A stretch of 64,000 nucleotides of DNA from Prochlorococcus sp. AG-424-E18 (lineage in GTDB: Bacteria > Cyanobacteriota > Cyanobacteriia > PCC-6307 > Cyanobiaceae). The notes under the pieces were generated by a model. It was given only the letters and a program-made list of their open reading frames with translations, was not told where the DNA came from and made no database searches. Where the stretch lies: positions 62,001 to 126,000 of the forward strand of contig QCNC01000002.1 of the NCBI GenBank assembly GCA_003210155.1, in the 5' to 3' direction. A program made the translations under genes and the position numbers. How positions within the stretch are numbered: the stretch's first letter is position 1; each line of letters opens with the position of its first letter. Below are positions 55,634-63,492 of the stretch, one piece after another.

Positions 55634-57628
55634 CTATCTAAATCCAAATAACTTGAAAGAGATTCCCCCTGCTTGATTATGAGGTTGATAAAAAATACCA
55701 AATTCATAAGATCTTTTTTTCCAATTTAAAGAAATTTTAGAATCTATAAATTCACCATATTTATTTGAATCATTTGTTAGGTTCAAAATCCCAAAACTTT
55801 TAAGAATAATTGGTCCATATAATTGCTGATCATAAGAAATATCTAAGGTGAAGTTATCATAATTCTGATCAAACTTAAAAAAACTTTCGCCACTAACAAA
55901 TTTATAGAAAGGTAAAACACTTATACGAGTATAGTCAAAAGTTTTATTTTTAAAATTACCAAATATTAATTCTGGACCTATACCTAGCCCTACATATTCT
56001 TGATGATCTCCATTTTCATAGAAAGAATATGATGCTTCCAATCTTGTATTGAGACTTAAGCCTTTTGTGATTGGTTCAGGAATGTAATTAAATGAATTAT
56101 CAATAGATTTCTTTTTAGGATATTCTATAAAAATTGGAAATTTTTGATCAAGATAATAAAACAAATTACCTTTTAGGTTAGTAACCAATTCTTTAGTATT
56201 CAAGGCCTCTGCTGTAATCTTAGCCAAACCTAAAGATAAAAATTCTGACTTTTTAATGCCATCAACAATCCAAGAATTTTCTTTTTGCAATTTTGAAACA
56301 TAACCTGAGTAAATTTCTGCTTCACCCAATGAACCATTCCAAACCCTCTCTCTATAAATTCCATAAAAACTTTTTTTCCATTTTGAATCTAATAAATTAA
56401 TTTCTTTACTCAATTCACTTTTAAATCTAAATGCATCTGAAAATTTATCAAAATCAAAAGAATTTAAATTCTTGTCTATTTGTAAATCCCAATTTTTTAT
56501 TGTTCCTTTTACCTGAGATTTTAAAGCAAAATAATCTTCAAAATTTGAACTTCTTTTAACCCTATCTGAAGTTATTGATTCGTTCTTCTTTACAAAACTT
56601 TTTGTATAACCTTTTAATGCCCTCTGAATTAGAAATTGCGGTTCTAAATTAAGAATAAAGTCATCAGAAATATCTATAGGGTTAAATTTCCTACCAATAA
56701 AATAACCATCCTTATCTAAATTTTCGTATCCTAAATTCCACCTATTTGCAAAGTCAAAAAATTCTCCAGATTTATTTATTTTTCTATCTCCAAGCCAAAA
56801 TGGGATTGAAACTTTTTCTTCAAATATTAAATAGTTTATTGATGACTTAAATTGTAATTTCTCTTCTTCAGAAAAAACTTTTAATGAATTAATAGCTAAT
56901 TTAACCTGTTTCGATTCAAGTAAATCATTACTAAATAAAGCCTTCTTGCTTTCCCATTTTTGGCCATCTATAGATATTTTATCTGTAAAAAATAACCAAT
57001 TTTCAACCTTGCCAGGAGTATTTAAAACTTCCTTTTTTTCAAATTCAAGTAAACTTTCAATCTTATTAGAATCTAATAAGCTGAAATTTGAAGATAAGTC
57101 ATCGATCAAAGTATTAGTATTAATAGATCCCTCAACATCTAATAAATACCCTTTTTTACTAATAAAGCTGTACTCCAGTTGTGAAACTTTGAAGAATTGA
57201 TCACCTAAATCCAAATATATATTCCCTTTAGCACTAATTTTCTTACTTAACTTATCGTAAATTAAAGTATCTGCTTTAAGCAGTTTCCCTTTATAAGAAA
57301 CTAATACATTGCCCTCGGCATAGATAATATCATTTATTTCAGACTGTTTATCAGCTTGGATTATTAACTCTTGTTGTTTTTCGGCATTAGCCACTAAAAG
57401 TGGATTAAGACTTTTCTGTAAAAAATTTAAATAGGGTGAAGTGTTATCAAATTGTTTGGAAGAACCTGTTAAGGTTACTTCATTAGATATATTTGATAAA
57501 GTTATTTTTATATTACGATTATTAATATCTTTGTTTATTTTTTGGAATTCAACTGATTTTGATGGCTGTATAAAATTAATAAACAGAAAAGAGAAGAATA
57601 TTATTTTTTTTGAAATTCCAGAAAACAA
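55634..57628 (-). CDS. OstA/LptA-like DUF3769 outer-membrane-type protein
   Basis: A 664-residue envelope protein. A signal peptide covers about residues 1-26 (basic start, then IIFFSFLFINFIQPSKSV). Residues 80-175 resemble the OstA/LptA fold (NDIIYAEGNVLVSYKGKLLK and similar repeats). The rest is rich in alternating strands and aromatic residues, like an outer-membrane barrel, ending in ...SFKLFGFR. This fits the cyanobacterial DUF3769 family, thought to be related to LptD. The start is TTG. It lies 14 bases downstream of psbI on the same strand. Confidence 0.75.
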   Translation of the reverse strand: MFSGISKKIIFFSFLFINFIQPSKSVEFQKINKDINNRNIKITLSNISNEVTLTGSSKQFDNTSPYLNFLQKSLNPLLVANAEKQQELIIQADKQSEINDIIYAEGNVLVSYKGKLLKADTLIYDKLSKKISAKGNIYLDLGDQFFKVSQLEYSFISKKGYLLDVEGSINTNTLIDDLSSNFSLLDSNKIESLLEFEKKEVLNTPGKVENWLFFTDKISIDGQKWESKKALFSNDLLESKQVKLAINSLKVFSEEEKLQFKSSINYLIFEEKVSIPFWLGDRKINKSGEFFDFANRWNLGYENLDKDGYFIGRKFNPIDISDDFILNLEPQFLIQRALKGYTKSFVKKNESITSDRVKRSSNFEDYFALKSQVKGTIKNWDLQIDKNLNSFDFDKFSDAFRFKSELSKEINLLDSKWKKSFYGIYRERVWNGSLGEAEIYSGYVSKLQKENSWIVDGIKKSEFLSLGLAKITAEALNTKELVTNLKGNLFYYLDQKFPIFIEYPKKKSIDNSFNYIPEPITKGLSLNTRLEASYSFYENGDHQEYVGLGIGPELIFGNFKNKTFDYTRISVLPFYKFVSGESFFKFDQNYDNFTLDISYDQQLYGPIILKSFGILNLTNDSNKYGEFIDSKISLNWKKRSYEFGIFYQPHNQAGGISFKLFGFR

Positions 57629-57642
57629 TTTAAAATTATAGA

Positions 57643-57771
57643 TTAATCTTGAGGACTTTCTAGATCTTTTCTATTGGGAGTTCTTGTTGGATCGCTTGCT
57701 AAAAATCCAAATAAAAATATTCCTACAAAGAAGAAGACGATAGTGTAAACAGAGATTTTTAAGGCGAGCAT
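57643..57771 (-). CDS. psbI: photosystem II protein I
   Basis: A 42-residue one-helix subunit beside D1. I translated it directly: it starts [20 protein letters not shown], continues [16 protein letters not shown] and ends LESPQD. This is the conserved PsbI pattern with a slightly longer tail. psbN lies 109 bases upstream on the same strand and the envelope-protein gene 14 bases downstream. Confidence 0.95.
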
Positions 57772-57880
57772 GGATTTACTAGTGCTGACAGATTTATATC
57801 CTATTAAATTTATAATTAAAATATGATCAAAAGTTTACTTTTTGTATTTTTGGAAAATTTTGAAATACTTTAAGGATTAA

Positions 57881-58033
57881 TTAATCGTCATGATCATCCC
57901 AAGGATCAGTAAGCTTTGCTGCTTTAGGTCCAAAGGCAGTCCAAAGACCAAAACCGGTCAAAGCTAAAAGTAATGCCAGAATTGTCACAGCTATAGAAAC
58001 TGCAGGATCTGGAGCAGATGATAAAGTTTGCAT
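57881..58033 (-). CDS. psbN: photosystem II assembly protein PsbN
   Basis: A 50-residue one-helix thylakoid protein needed for photosystem II reaction-centre assembly or repair. I translated it directly: MQTLSSAPDPAVSIAVTILA at the start, then a helix and the conserved GFGLWTAFGPKAAKLTDPWD, ending in an acidic DHDD. It is divergent from psbH, with 79 bases between the start codons, the usual cyanobacterial and plastid arrangement. Confidence 0.95.
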   Translation of the reverse strand: MQTLSSAPDPAVSIAVTILALLLALTGFGLWTAFGPKAAKLTDPWDDHDD

Positions 58034-58062
58034 CAATTTTGCTAAGTTTGTAAACAATTTAT

Positions 58063-58078
58063 GTATAAGTTCTTATAC
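58063..58078. promoter_or_regulatory. palindromic bidirectional promoter region of psbN/psbH
   Basis: GTATAAG (58063-58069) and CTTATAC (58072-58078) form a perfect inverted repeat around TT. TATAAG, a good -10 box, thus occurs on both strands (58064-58069 plus, 58077-58072 minus). It would start transcripts roughly 30-40 bases before both the psbH and psbN start codons. One short element could serve two promoters. Confidence 0.45.
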
Positions 58079-58112
58079 AATAGCGAAATAATATTCGATT
58101 TTGTGATTTAAC

Positions 58113-58313
58113 ATGGGTCAAAAAACAGCCTTAGGAACTCTTTTAAAAGCAATTGGCAATTCAGGTCAAGGAAAAGTTGTACCCGGTTGGGGAGCAGTTC
58201 CTGTTATGACAGTAATTGGCCTACTACTTTTAGTTTTTTTAGTTATTCTTCTACAAATTTATAACCAATCGCTTTTATTACAAGGTTTCTCAGTAGATTG
58301 GAACGGAAACTAG
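58113..58313 (+). CDS. psbH: photosystem II protein H
   Basis: A 66-residue one-helix subunit that stabilises photosystem II and the QB site. It begins [20 protein letters not shown] and has the conserved [19 protein letters not shown] entering the membrane helix, ending with GFSVDWNGN. The short N-terminus lacks the phosphorylation region of plants, as in other cyanobacteria. Confidence 0.96.
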   Translation: MGQKTALGTLLKAIGNSGQGKVVPGWGAVPVMTVIGLLLLVFLVILLQIYNQSLLLQGFSVDWNGN

Positions 58314-58418
58314 CTTTCTAAAACTCTATAAAGAATTTATCCAAATTATTAGAATATTTCGAAGTAATCTTTTTTAAAACTTATGTTTTAATTTACTAGG
58401 TTATAGTTTGCATATATC

Positions 58419-58424
58419 TATAAT
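58419..58424 (+). promoter_or_regulatory. putative -10 box of pth
   Basis: A perfect TATAAT lies 30 bases before the pth ATG, in the 141-base gap after psbH. No convincing -35 element sits at the standard distance. A transcript would start near 58431. Confidence 0.4.
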
Positions 58425-58454
58425 TCTCAATAAAAAGAGATTTAGAAATACACC

Positions 58455-59057
58455 ATGAATGAAATATTTTTAATTGGATTAGGAAATCCTGGAAAAAAGT
58501 TCTCAAAAAGTAGACATAATATAGGTTTTTTACTACTTGAAAATCTCGCTAAAAAATATAATTCAAATTTTTCATTAAAAGATAAGCTTAAAAGCTCCTG
58601 CTCTGAATTTCAAATCGATGATTCCACTTTCAGGTTGTTTTTGCCTAATACGTTCATGAATAATAGTGGTGACGCTGTCCGATCAATAGTTGATTGGTAC
58701 AAAATAAATTTAGATCAGATTTTCATAATAGTCGACGATAAAGATCTTCCCCTTGGGAAAATAAGATTTAGAAGAAAAGGAAGCTCAGGTGGACATAACG
58801 GTCTTAAAAGCGTCATTGAACAATTGCAGACACAAAACTTTAAGAGAATAAGAATTGGTATTGGGTCACCTCCTTTAATAAAAGGAAATAATAATTTCAA
58901 CACTATTTCACATGTATTAGGAAATATATCTCAAGAAGAAAAAGCAATATTGGATAAAGTGTATAAGAGAGTTATAGAATCACTCGAACAACTAAACACT
59001 AAAAAAGAAGAATATATAATTAATGAATTAAATTCTTTTGACAAAGACCAACCTTAA
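58455..59057 (+). CDS. pth: peptidyl-tRNA hydrolase
   Basis: Releases tRNA from stalled peptidyl-tRNA. The N-terminal motif IGLGNPGKKFSKSRHNIGF (residues 7-25) contains the catalytic His21. Other blocks are FMNNSGDAV near 63 and the KGSSGGHNGLKSVIEQL segment near 110. Length 200 is normal. The DUF3146 gene follows after 3 bases. Confidence 0.95.
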   Translation: MNEIFLIGLGNPGKKFSKSRHNIGFLLLENLAKKYNSNFSLKDKLKSSCSEFQIDDSTFRLFLPNTFMNNSGDAVRSIVDWYKINLDQIFIIVDDKDLPLGKIRFRRKGSSGGHNGLKSVIEQLQTQNFKRIRIGIGSPPLIKGNNNFNTISHVLGNISQEEKAILDKVYKRVIESLEQLNTKKEEYIINELNSFDKDQP

Positions 59058-59060
59058 GAA

Positions 59061-59318
59061 ATGCGTTCAAAACCTGAGACCATTGCCAATGTAAGTGTAA
59101 AGGAATATTGCTTCTCAAAAAAGCAAATTCAAGGTTTTGTGGAAGCTAGTGAATTTAAATGGACTTTTACATGGTCCTTTCATGAAGGTTTATTAACAGT
59201 AAATCCACCTTTGGGAAGGGCACTAATTGAAGATGCCTTATTAAGATTTTTATTGAAAAAAGATTATGAACTAGAAGCAGGTAATGAATATAAATTTACT
59301 ATTTCAGCCAAGTTTTAA
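59061..59318 (+). CDS. DUF3146 family small protein
   Basis: A soluble 85-residue cyanobacterial protein of unknown function. FKWTFTWSFHEGLLTVNPPL near residue 33 and the following GRALIEDALLRFLLKKDYELE match my recollection of the DUF3146 core. It is co-transcribed with pth and overlaps the convergent RNase H-fold gene by 20 bases. Confidence 0.75.
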   Translation: MRSKPETIANVSVKEYCFSKKQIQGFVEASEFKWTFTWSFHEGLLTVNPPLGRALIEDALLRFLLKKDYELEAGNEYKFTISAKF

Positions 59319-59736
59319 ATTCTATATTTTGATTCAAAGTAAATTTCATTTTGCAATAATCTTCTAAAATTATCAAAGCTGAAATAGCATCAAGGTTTTT
59401 ATTAAGAATAAAAACTTCTCTAGGCATTAAAAACTTAAGACCACTGATTGGAAAAAGTTCGAAATATCTTGATTTAGCCCTGAAGGTAGTATTTTTTTCC
59501 TCAAAAGTTATTATTTTTTTTTTAAAAAAATATAGTTTTTCTCTGATTTGTTTACTGTTGGTACCATTGCCAATAATAATTTGTAATATGTCTTCAGCGT
59601 TAATTAAATTTCTGACATAACTATCAATTAATTCAGTTTTAACAATGATCGCTTTATATACTTTTTTTTCACTTATTTCAGCTAAGACTAAGCCGCATTT
59701 ACTTTTTCCAGGATCAATAGTTATTACTCTCGGCAT
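59299..59736 (-). CDS. RNase H-fold protein (YqgF/RuvC-like)
   Basis: A 145-residue protein with the RNase H-like start RVITIDPGKSKCGLVLAEI, where Asp7 would be the first catalytic acid, an internal glutamate in IITFEEKNTTFRAKSRY near residue 76, and a later aspartate in NKNLDAISALIILEDY near 116. This resembles YqgF-type 16S rRNA processing nucleases or RuvC-like resolvases. It directly follows the DUF3084 gene, an arrangement seen in other cyanobacteria. The exact activity is not known. Confidence 0.7.
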   Translation of the reverse strand: MPRVITIDPGKSKCGLVLAEISEKKVYKAIIVKTELIDSYVRNLINAEDILQIIIGNGTNSKQIREKLYFFKKKIITFEEKNTTFRAKSRYFELFPISGLKFLMPREVFILNKNLDAISALIILEDYCKMKFTLNQNIEFKTWLK

Positions 59737-60702
59737 TTAAGATTCAATTTTTAAAATATTTATTTCAACGACTATAGGTTCTATGATTTTACTATCTCTC
59801 AGAGATACTATTTCTAACTTAAATTTGATATTTTGATTTTCTTGAAGAAAGTCTCTAATTTTTTTTACAAAATTTCCATTTGTATTTATTTCACTAACTT
59901 GTGATCCTTTTGACTTAATTTCGTTCCTTGTTGCTTGAAGCAATGATTTAATTTTTAAATTTATTGATTTAAGATTTAAATCACTTTCTTCAAGAATTGA
60001 ACTTGTAATAACATCCCCTTTTTTGACTATAAATTTATTCCTTAATAAATCAGGAGACACAAATACATAATTATCCCCTTTTAAAACATTTGTTGCTGAT
60101 TTAATTAATAAAATCCAGTTACCACCTCTAGCAGCTGTTGTCTCAATTTTTGTAATATCACTTGGCCTCCACAAAAGAATATTTTTTGCTTCTTTATTAA
60201 CTGGGATAACAATTTTCCTAACAAAAATATCAGCTTCATTAAAGATTTTTGTTAAGTCTCGTTTTATATTTGAGCTGGGCTTAACCTCAGCAATAAATAA
60301 AGTTTGTCCTCTTTTAATAACAATATTCCCTCTTCTAAATTCTTTAATATTATTTTTTAATTGATTTAACTCCTTTTCTTTTTGAAAAATTTTACCTTCA
60401 AGTTTCTTTCTTTCTTCCTTTAAAGGGATTAAAGCCTTTTTACTTTCATCTAAAGTTTTTTGCAAGAAAGGAATATCAACAAAAAGCCTTTGTCTGAATT
60501 CTTCACTAACTAAAATCAATAATCCTATTGATATTGAACTAATAAACCCACCAGTAATTATTGTTATTATTGTTGCTGTTTTTTTTGGTCTTAATTTTAA
60601 AATACTAAATCTTGCTTTACCAATCTTTGTTCCAAGAATATCCCCAAATGGTGCAATTAAACCCCCTAGCAGTATTAAAAAAGCAATTAAAATCCAAGCC
60701 AC
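59737..60702 (-). CDS. DUF3084 membrane protein
   Basis: A 321-residue cyanobacterial protein. Two membrane helices at about residues 3-22 and 44-66 are followed by a coiled coil (about 85-122) and a mixed domain. The conserved-looking KARFSILKLRPKKTAT loop lies between the helices. The function is unknown. The start is GTG at 60702. It sits 39 bases downstream of ntcA and abuts the RNase H-fold gene, so the three may be one operon. Confidence 0.75.
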   Translation of the reverse strand: MAWILIAFLILLGGLIAPFGDILGTKIGKARFSILKLRPKKTATIITIITGGFISSISIGLLILVSEEFRQRLFVDIPFLQKTLDESKKALIPLKEERKKLEGKIFQKEKELNQLKNNIKEFRRGNIVIKRGQTLFIAEVKPSSNIKRDLTKIFNEADIFVRKIVIPVNKEAKNILLWRPSDITKIETTAARGGNWILLIKSATNVLKGDNYVFVSPDLLRNKFIVKKGDVITSSILEESDLNLKSINLKIKSLLQATRNEIKSKGSQVSEINTNGNFVKKIRDFLQENQNIKFKLEIVSLRDSKIIEPIVVEINILKIES

Positions 60703-60741
60703 ACTTTTGCATACACTCAGTACATCATAATTTATGATGAA

Positions 60742-61476
60742 TCAATTGAATCTTTTTGCAAGAGCAATTGGATCGTACACTGTAATCTTTTTTCTTTCAA
60801 TATTTAGCAGCCCTGAATCCTTTAAATCTCCCAACAATCGTGTAATTGTTACTCTTGTAGAACCAATAGCTTCAGCAATTGCCTGATGTGAAAGTCTTAA
60901 ATCTATTGTAATACCTTTTTCACATGCAACTCCAAAATCTCTACAAAGAACCATTAAAAAACTTACTAAACGAGAAGACATATCTCTATGAGTAAGAGTC
61001 TCTATCATTGTTTCAGTTTGCAGGATCCTACTTGATAGCCCTTGTAAAAGTAATAGTCCGACTGATGCGTCTTCCTCAATAGCTCTTAAAACAGAATTTG
61101 CAGGTGCTGTTATCATTTCAACTCTTGTGAATGCTATGGCATGATAAAAACGATCAGATCTATGGCCGGTTAGAAGAGACAAAACACCAAATAGACTATT
61201 CTCCCTTAAAAGAGCAACAGTTATTTCCTCACCTGACTCATAAACTCTTGACAGTCTTACTGCCCCTCTTCTAATAAGATAAACTCTTTCAGCAGGGTCC
61301 CCAGGGAAAAATATTGTTTTAGATCGCTCAACCATTTCTGTGCTTGCACCATCTAGACCTTTAATAACTTCCATTAAAGTTCGATTGATTGGAAAACGTT
61401 CTCCAACAGAATTTATTTTACTTTGTCCTGACTGATTAGAACTAAAGCGGTTGAATCCTCGTGAAGCAGGTATCAT
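60742..61476 (-). CDS. ntcA: global nitrogen regulator NtcA
   Basis: A CRP-family activator that senses 2-oxoglutarate and turns on nitrogen assimilation genes such as amt. The effector-binding barrel spans about residues 45-150 ([20 protein letters not shown] and following). The DNA-binding helix-turn-helix near residues 196-216 is [20 protein letters not shown], the signature NtcA recognition helix. It ends [16 protein letters not shown]. The 20-residue N-terminal extension is usual for marine picocyanobacteria. Confidence 0.97.
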   Translation of the reverse strand: MIPASRGFNRFSSNQSGQSKINSVGERFPINRTLMEVIKGLDGASTEMVERSKTIFFPGDPAERVYLIRRGAVRLSRVYESGEEITVALLRENSLFGVLSLLTGHRSDRFYHAIAFTRVEMITAPANSVLRAIEEDASVGLLLLQGLSSRILQTETMIETLTHRDMSSRLVSFLMVLCRDFGVACEKGITIDLRLSHQAIAEAIGSTRVTITRLLGDLKDSGLLNIERKKITVYDPIALAKRFN

Positions 61477-61496
61477 AAATATCTTGATTATTAAAA

Positions 61497-61538
61497 AATT
61501 TAAGGAGGCACTCTAAAATATCTTGTATCAACTGTAAC
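61497..61538 (-). promoter_or_regulatory. probable autoregulated promoter of ntcA
   Basis: On the minus strand GTTACAGTTGATAC (61538-61525) differs from the NtcA consensus GTAN8TAC by one base. TAAATT (61502-61497) follows 22 bases downstream and fits the TAN3T -10 box. The spacing is that of a class II site, so self-activation is plausible. The leader would be about 15 bases. Confidence 0.55.
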
Positions 61539-61620
61539 AATTTTCAATTCTTATTAGTTTATAAATAAACTTTTTTCAGTCAGTCTCCCCTATCTCAACT
61601 ATTTTTTAAGTAAAATTACA

Positions 61621-61661
61621 CTATATGCAGTGTCAATAGATTCTAATTATACTGCATATAG
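61621..61661 (+). repeat. 11-base inverted repeat over the promoter of the CobO-like gene
   Basis: CTATATGCAGT (61621-61631) and ACTGCATATAG (61651-61661) are exact reverse complements, 19 bases apart, so the arm centres are 30 bases apart. The right arm overlaps TATACT (61648-61653), a possible -10 box. An operator bound by a dimer or pair of dimers is a natural reading; an mRNA hairpin is less likely because the left arm would lie upstream of the start site. Confidence 0.45.
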
Positions 61662-61675
61662 AAAGAATCCAAGTA

Positions 61676-62257
61676 ATGGTAATTAGTCCATCACATATCT
61701 ACTCCAAAAGTAACTTTGATGCTGTCAATATAAATACTGCTAAGAAAAACAATTTAAAAAGATTTACACAAAACGGACAAATACAAATCTATCAATCTTC
61801 ATTCCGAGGAAGCTACCCATCTATCATTAGAGACTCTCTAAGAAATGCTGCTCTTGGTAGGAAAGTACTCTTGATACAATTTATGAAAGGAGGAGTCAAA
61901 CAAGGAGTTGATAATGCAGTAAGGCTATGCGGTAATTTAACCTGGATAAGATCATCACATTCTTTTGATCAATATAATTCTGAAATAATTGAAGATAATG
62001 AAAATTTAAAAAAATCTATTCATGAATCTACATTAGAATTATGGAATTTTTGTAAAAAAGAACTACAGTCTGGGGAGAATGACCAAATCATACTTGATGA
62101 AATTTTTTTAGCCATTGACATGAAAATCATCGATAAAGATGATTTGATTTCAACACTTGAAAACCGATTTATATCAGGAGATGTAATCCTTACTGGTACA
62201 GATATTCCTAAAGATCTATTATTAATGGCCAACCAAATTACCGAACTTCGCTCATAA
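61676..62257 (+). CDS. CobO/BtuR-like P-loop protein with degenerate Walker A
   Basis: It resembles the cob(I)alamin adenosyltransferase family over about residues 36-190: IQIYQSSFRGSYPSIIRDSL, GRKVLLIQFMKGGVKQG near 61 and IILDEIFLAIDM near 137. In true CobO the first segment is a phosphate loop (GDGKGKTT). Here it reads SSFRGSYP, without the lysine and glycines, so ATP handling is probably changed or lost. The N-terminal 35 residues are variable. It is followed closely by dcd and thyX. The function is unknown. Confidence 0.7.
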   Translation: MVISPSHIYSKSNFDAVNINTAKKNNLKRFTQNGQIQIYQSSFRGSYPSIIRDSLRNAALGRKVLLIQFMKGGVKQGVDNAVRLCGNLTWIRSSHSFDQYNSEIIEDNENLKKSIHESTLELWNFCKKELQSGENDQIILDEIFLAIDMKIIDKDDLISTLENRFISGDVILTGTDIPKDLLLMANQITELRS

Positions 62258-62261
62258 AACA

Positions 62262-62855
62262 ATGCTAAAAAATGATCTTTGGATAAATCAAAAAGCCTCA
62301 GAAGGAATGATAAATCCCTTCCAATCAAATTTAGTCAGGCATCTTGAGCCCGACAATAAACAAAAGCCAGTTTTGAGTTACGGATGTTCATCCTACGGCT
62401 ATGATTTAAGACTTTCATCAAAAGAATTCCTAATTTTCAGACATATCCCTGGAACTGTGATGAATCCCAAAAAGTTTAATCCTAATAATTTAGAAAAAAC
62501 TGTTCTTCACCATGATAATGATGGAGACTTTTTTATTCTTCCTGCTCACTCTTATGGTTTAGGAGTGGCTTTAGAAAAGATGAAAGTACCAGAAAATATA
62601 ACTGTAATCTGTATAGGCAAAAGTACTTACGCACGACTCGGAATTATCGTTAATACAACGCCTGCAGAGGCAGGATGGGAAGGTCATCTAACCTTAGAGT
62701 TTAGTAATAGTTCAGGTGCAGATTGCAGAATTTATGCTGAAGAGGGTATTTGCCAACTACTCTTTTTTGAAGGTGATCCATGCTCTACAACCTATGAAGA
62801 TAGAAAAGGTAAATATCAAAACCAACCTGAGAAAGTGACTCTAGCAAAGATCTAA
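62262..62855 (+). CDS. dcd: dCTP deaminase
   Basis: Converts dCTP to dUTP, the route to thymidylate. The family motifs SSYGYDLRLSSKEF near residue 42 and KSTYARLGIIVNTTPAEAGW near 124, then GHLTLEFSNSS, are present; the glutamate in TPAEAGW is the expected catalytic residue. Length 197 is typical. It lies 4 bases after the CobO-like gene and one base before thyX. Confidence 0.94.
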   Translation: MLKNDLWINQKASEGMINPFQSNLVRHLEPDNKQKPVLSYGCSSYGYDLRLSSKEFLIFRHIPGTVMNPKKFNPNNLEKTVLHHDNDGDFFILPAHSYGLGVALEKMKVPENITVICIGKSTYARLGIIVNTTPAEAGWEGHLTLEFSNSSGADCRIYAEEGICQLLFFEGDPCSTTYEDRKGKYQNQPEKVTLAKI

Positions 62856-62856
62856 A

Positions 62857-63489
62857 ATGAGCAAAGTTGAACTAATTTCGCTAACTCCTGATGCAGAGAA
62901 AACAATGGCTTACATTGCAAGAGTAAGTAACCCTAAAAATCAGGAAAATGAGGACTATTCGAAATTATTGAGTTATTGCATTAGAAATGAACATTGGAGT
63001 GTTTTTGAACAATCATTTATGACCTTACAAATAGAAACTAACAGAGGAATAGCTGCCCAAATCTTAAGACATAGATCATTTACTTTCCAGGAATTTTCAC
63101 AGAGATATGCAGATAGTTCTCAATTGGGTAATATTCCCTTACCAGAGTTGAGGCGGCAAGATTTTAAAAATAGGCAAAATTCTATCCCTGATCTCCCTGA
63201 TGAGTTAAAAAAAAGATTCAATGAAAAAATTGGCTTACATTTTCAGGCTGCTTCCGAATTATATGAAGATTTACTTGCTGAAGGCGTAGCTAAAGAATGT
63301 GCGAGATTTGTTTTACCATTAGCAACTCCAACAAGAATATATATGTCAGGATCATGCAGATCGTGGATTCATTATATTCATTTAAGATCAGCTCACGGTA
63401 CCCAAAAAGAACATAAGTCTATCGCCCAAAATTGCAAGTCTATTTTTAAACAAAGTTTCCCGATTGTATCAAAATCTCTAGATTGGTAA
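62857..63489 (+). CDS. thyX: flavin-dependent thymidylate synthase
   Basis: Makes dTMP from dUMP with FAD and methylene-tetrahydrofolate. The ThyX signature RHRX7S is present as RHRSFTFQEFS near residues 72-82, followed by QRYADS. The C-terminal block SCRSWIHYIHLRSAHGTQKEH is also typical. Length 210 is normal. It forms a pyrimidine deoxynucleotide unit with dcd. Confidence 0.96.
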   Translation: MSKVELISLTPDAEKTMAYIARVSNPKNQENEDYSKLLSYCIRNEHWSVFEQSFMTLQIETNRGIAAQILRHRSFTFQEFSQRYADSSQLGNIPLPELRRQDFKNRQNSIPDLPDELKKRFNEKIGLHFQAASELYEDLLAEGVAKECARFVLPLATPTRIYMSGSCRSWIHYIHLRSAHGTQKEHKSIAQNCKSIFKQSFPIVSKSLDW

Positions 63490-63492
63490 CCA

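Noticed and set aside
61501..61509. AAGGAGG-like sequence on the plus strand upstream of the CobO-like gene
   Set aside because: It resembles a strong Shine-Dalgarno, but no start codon with a lasting open frame follows within a usable distance; the nearby TTG frame stops after four codons.
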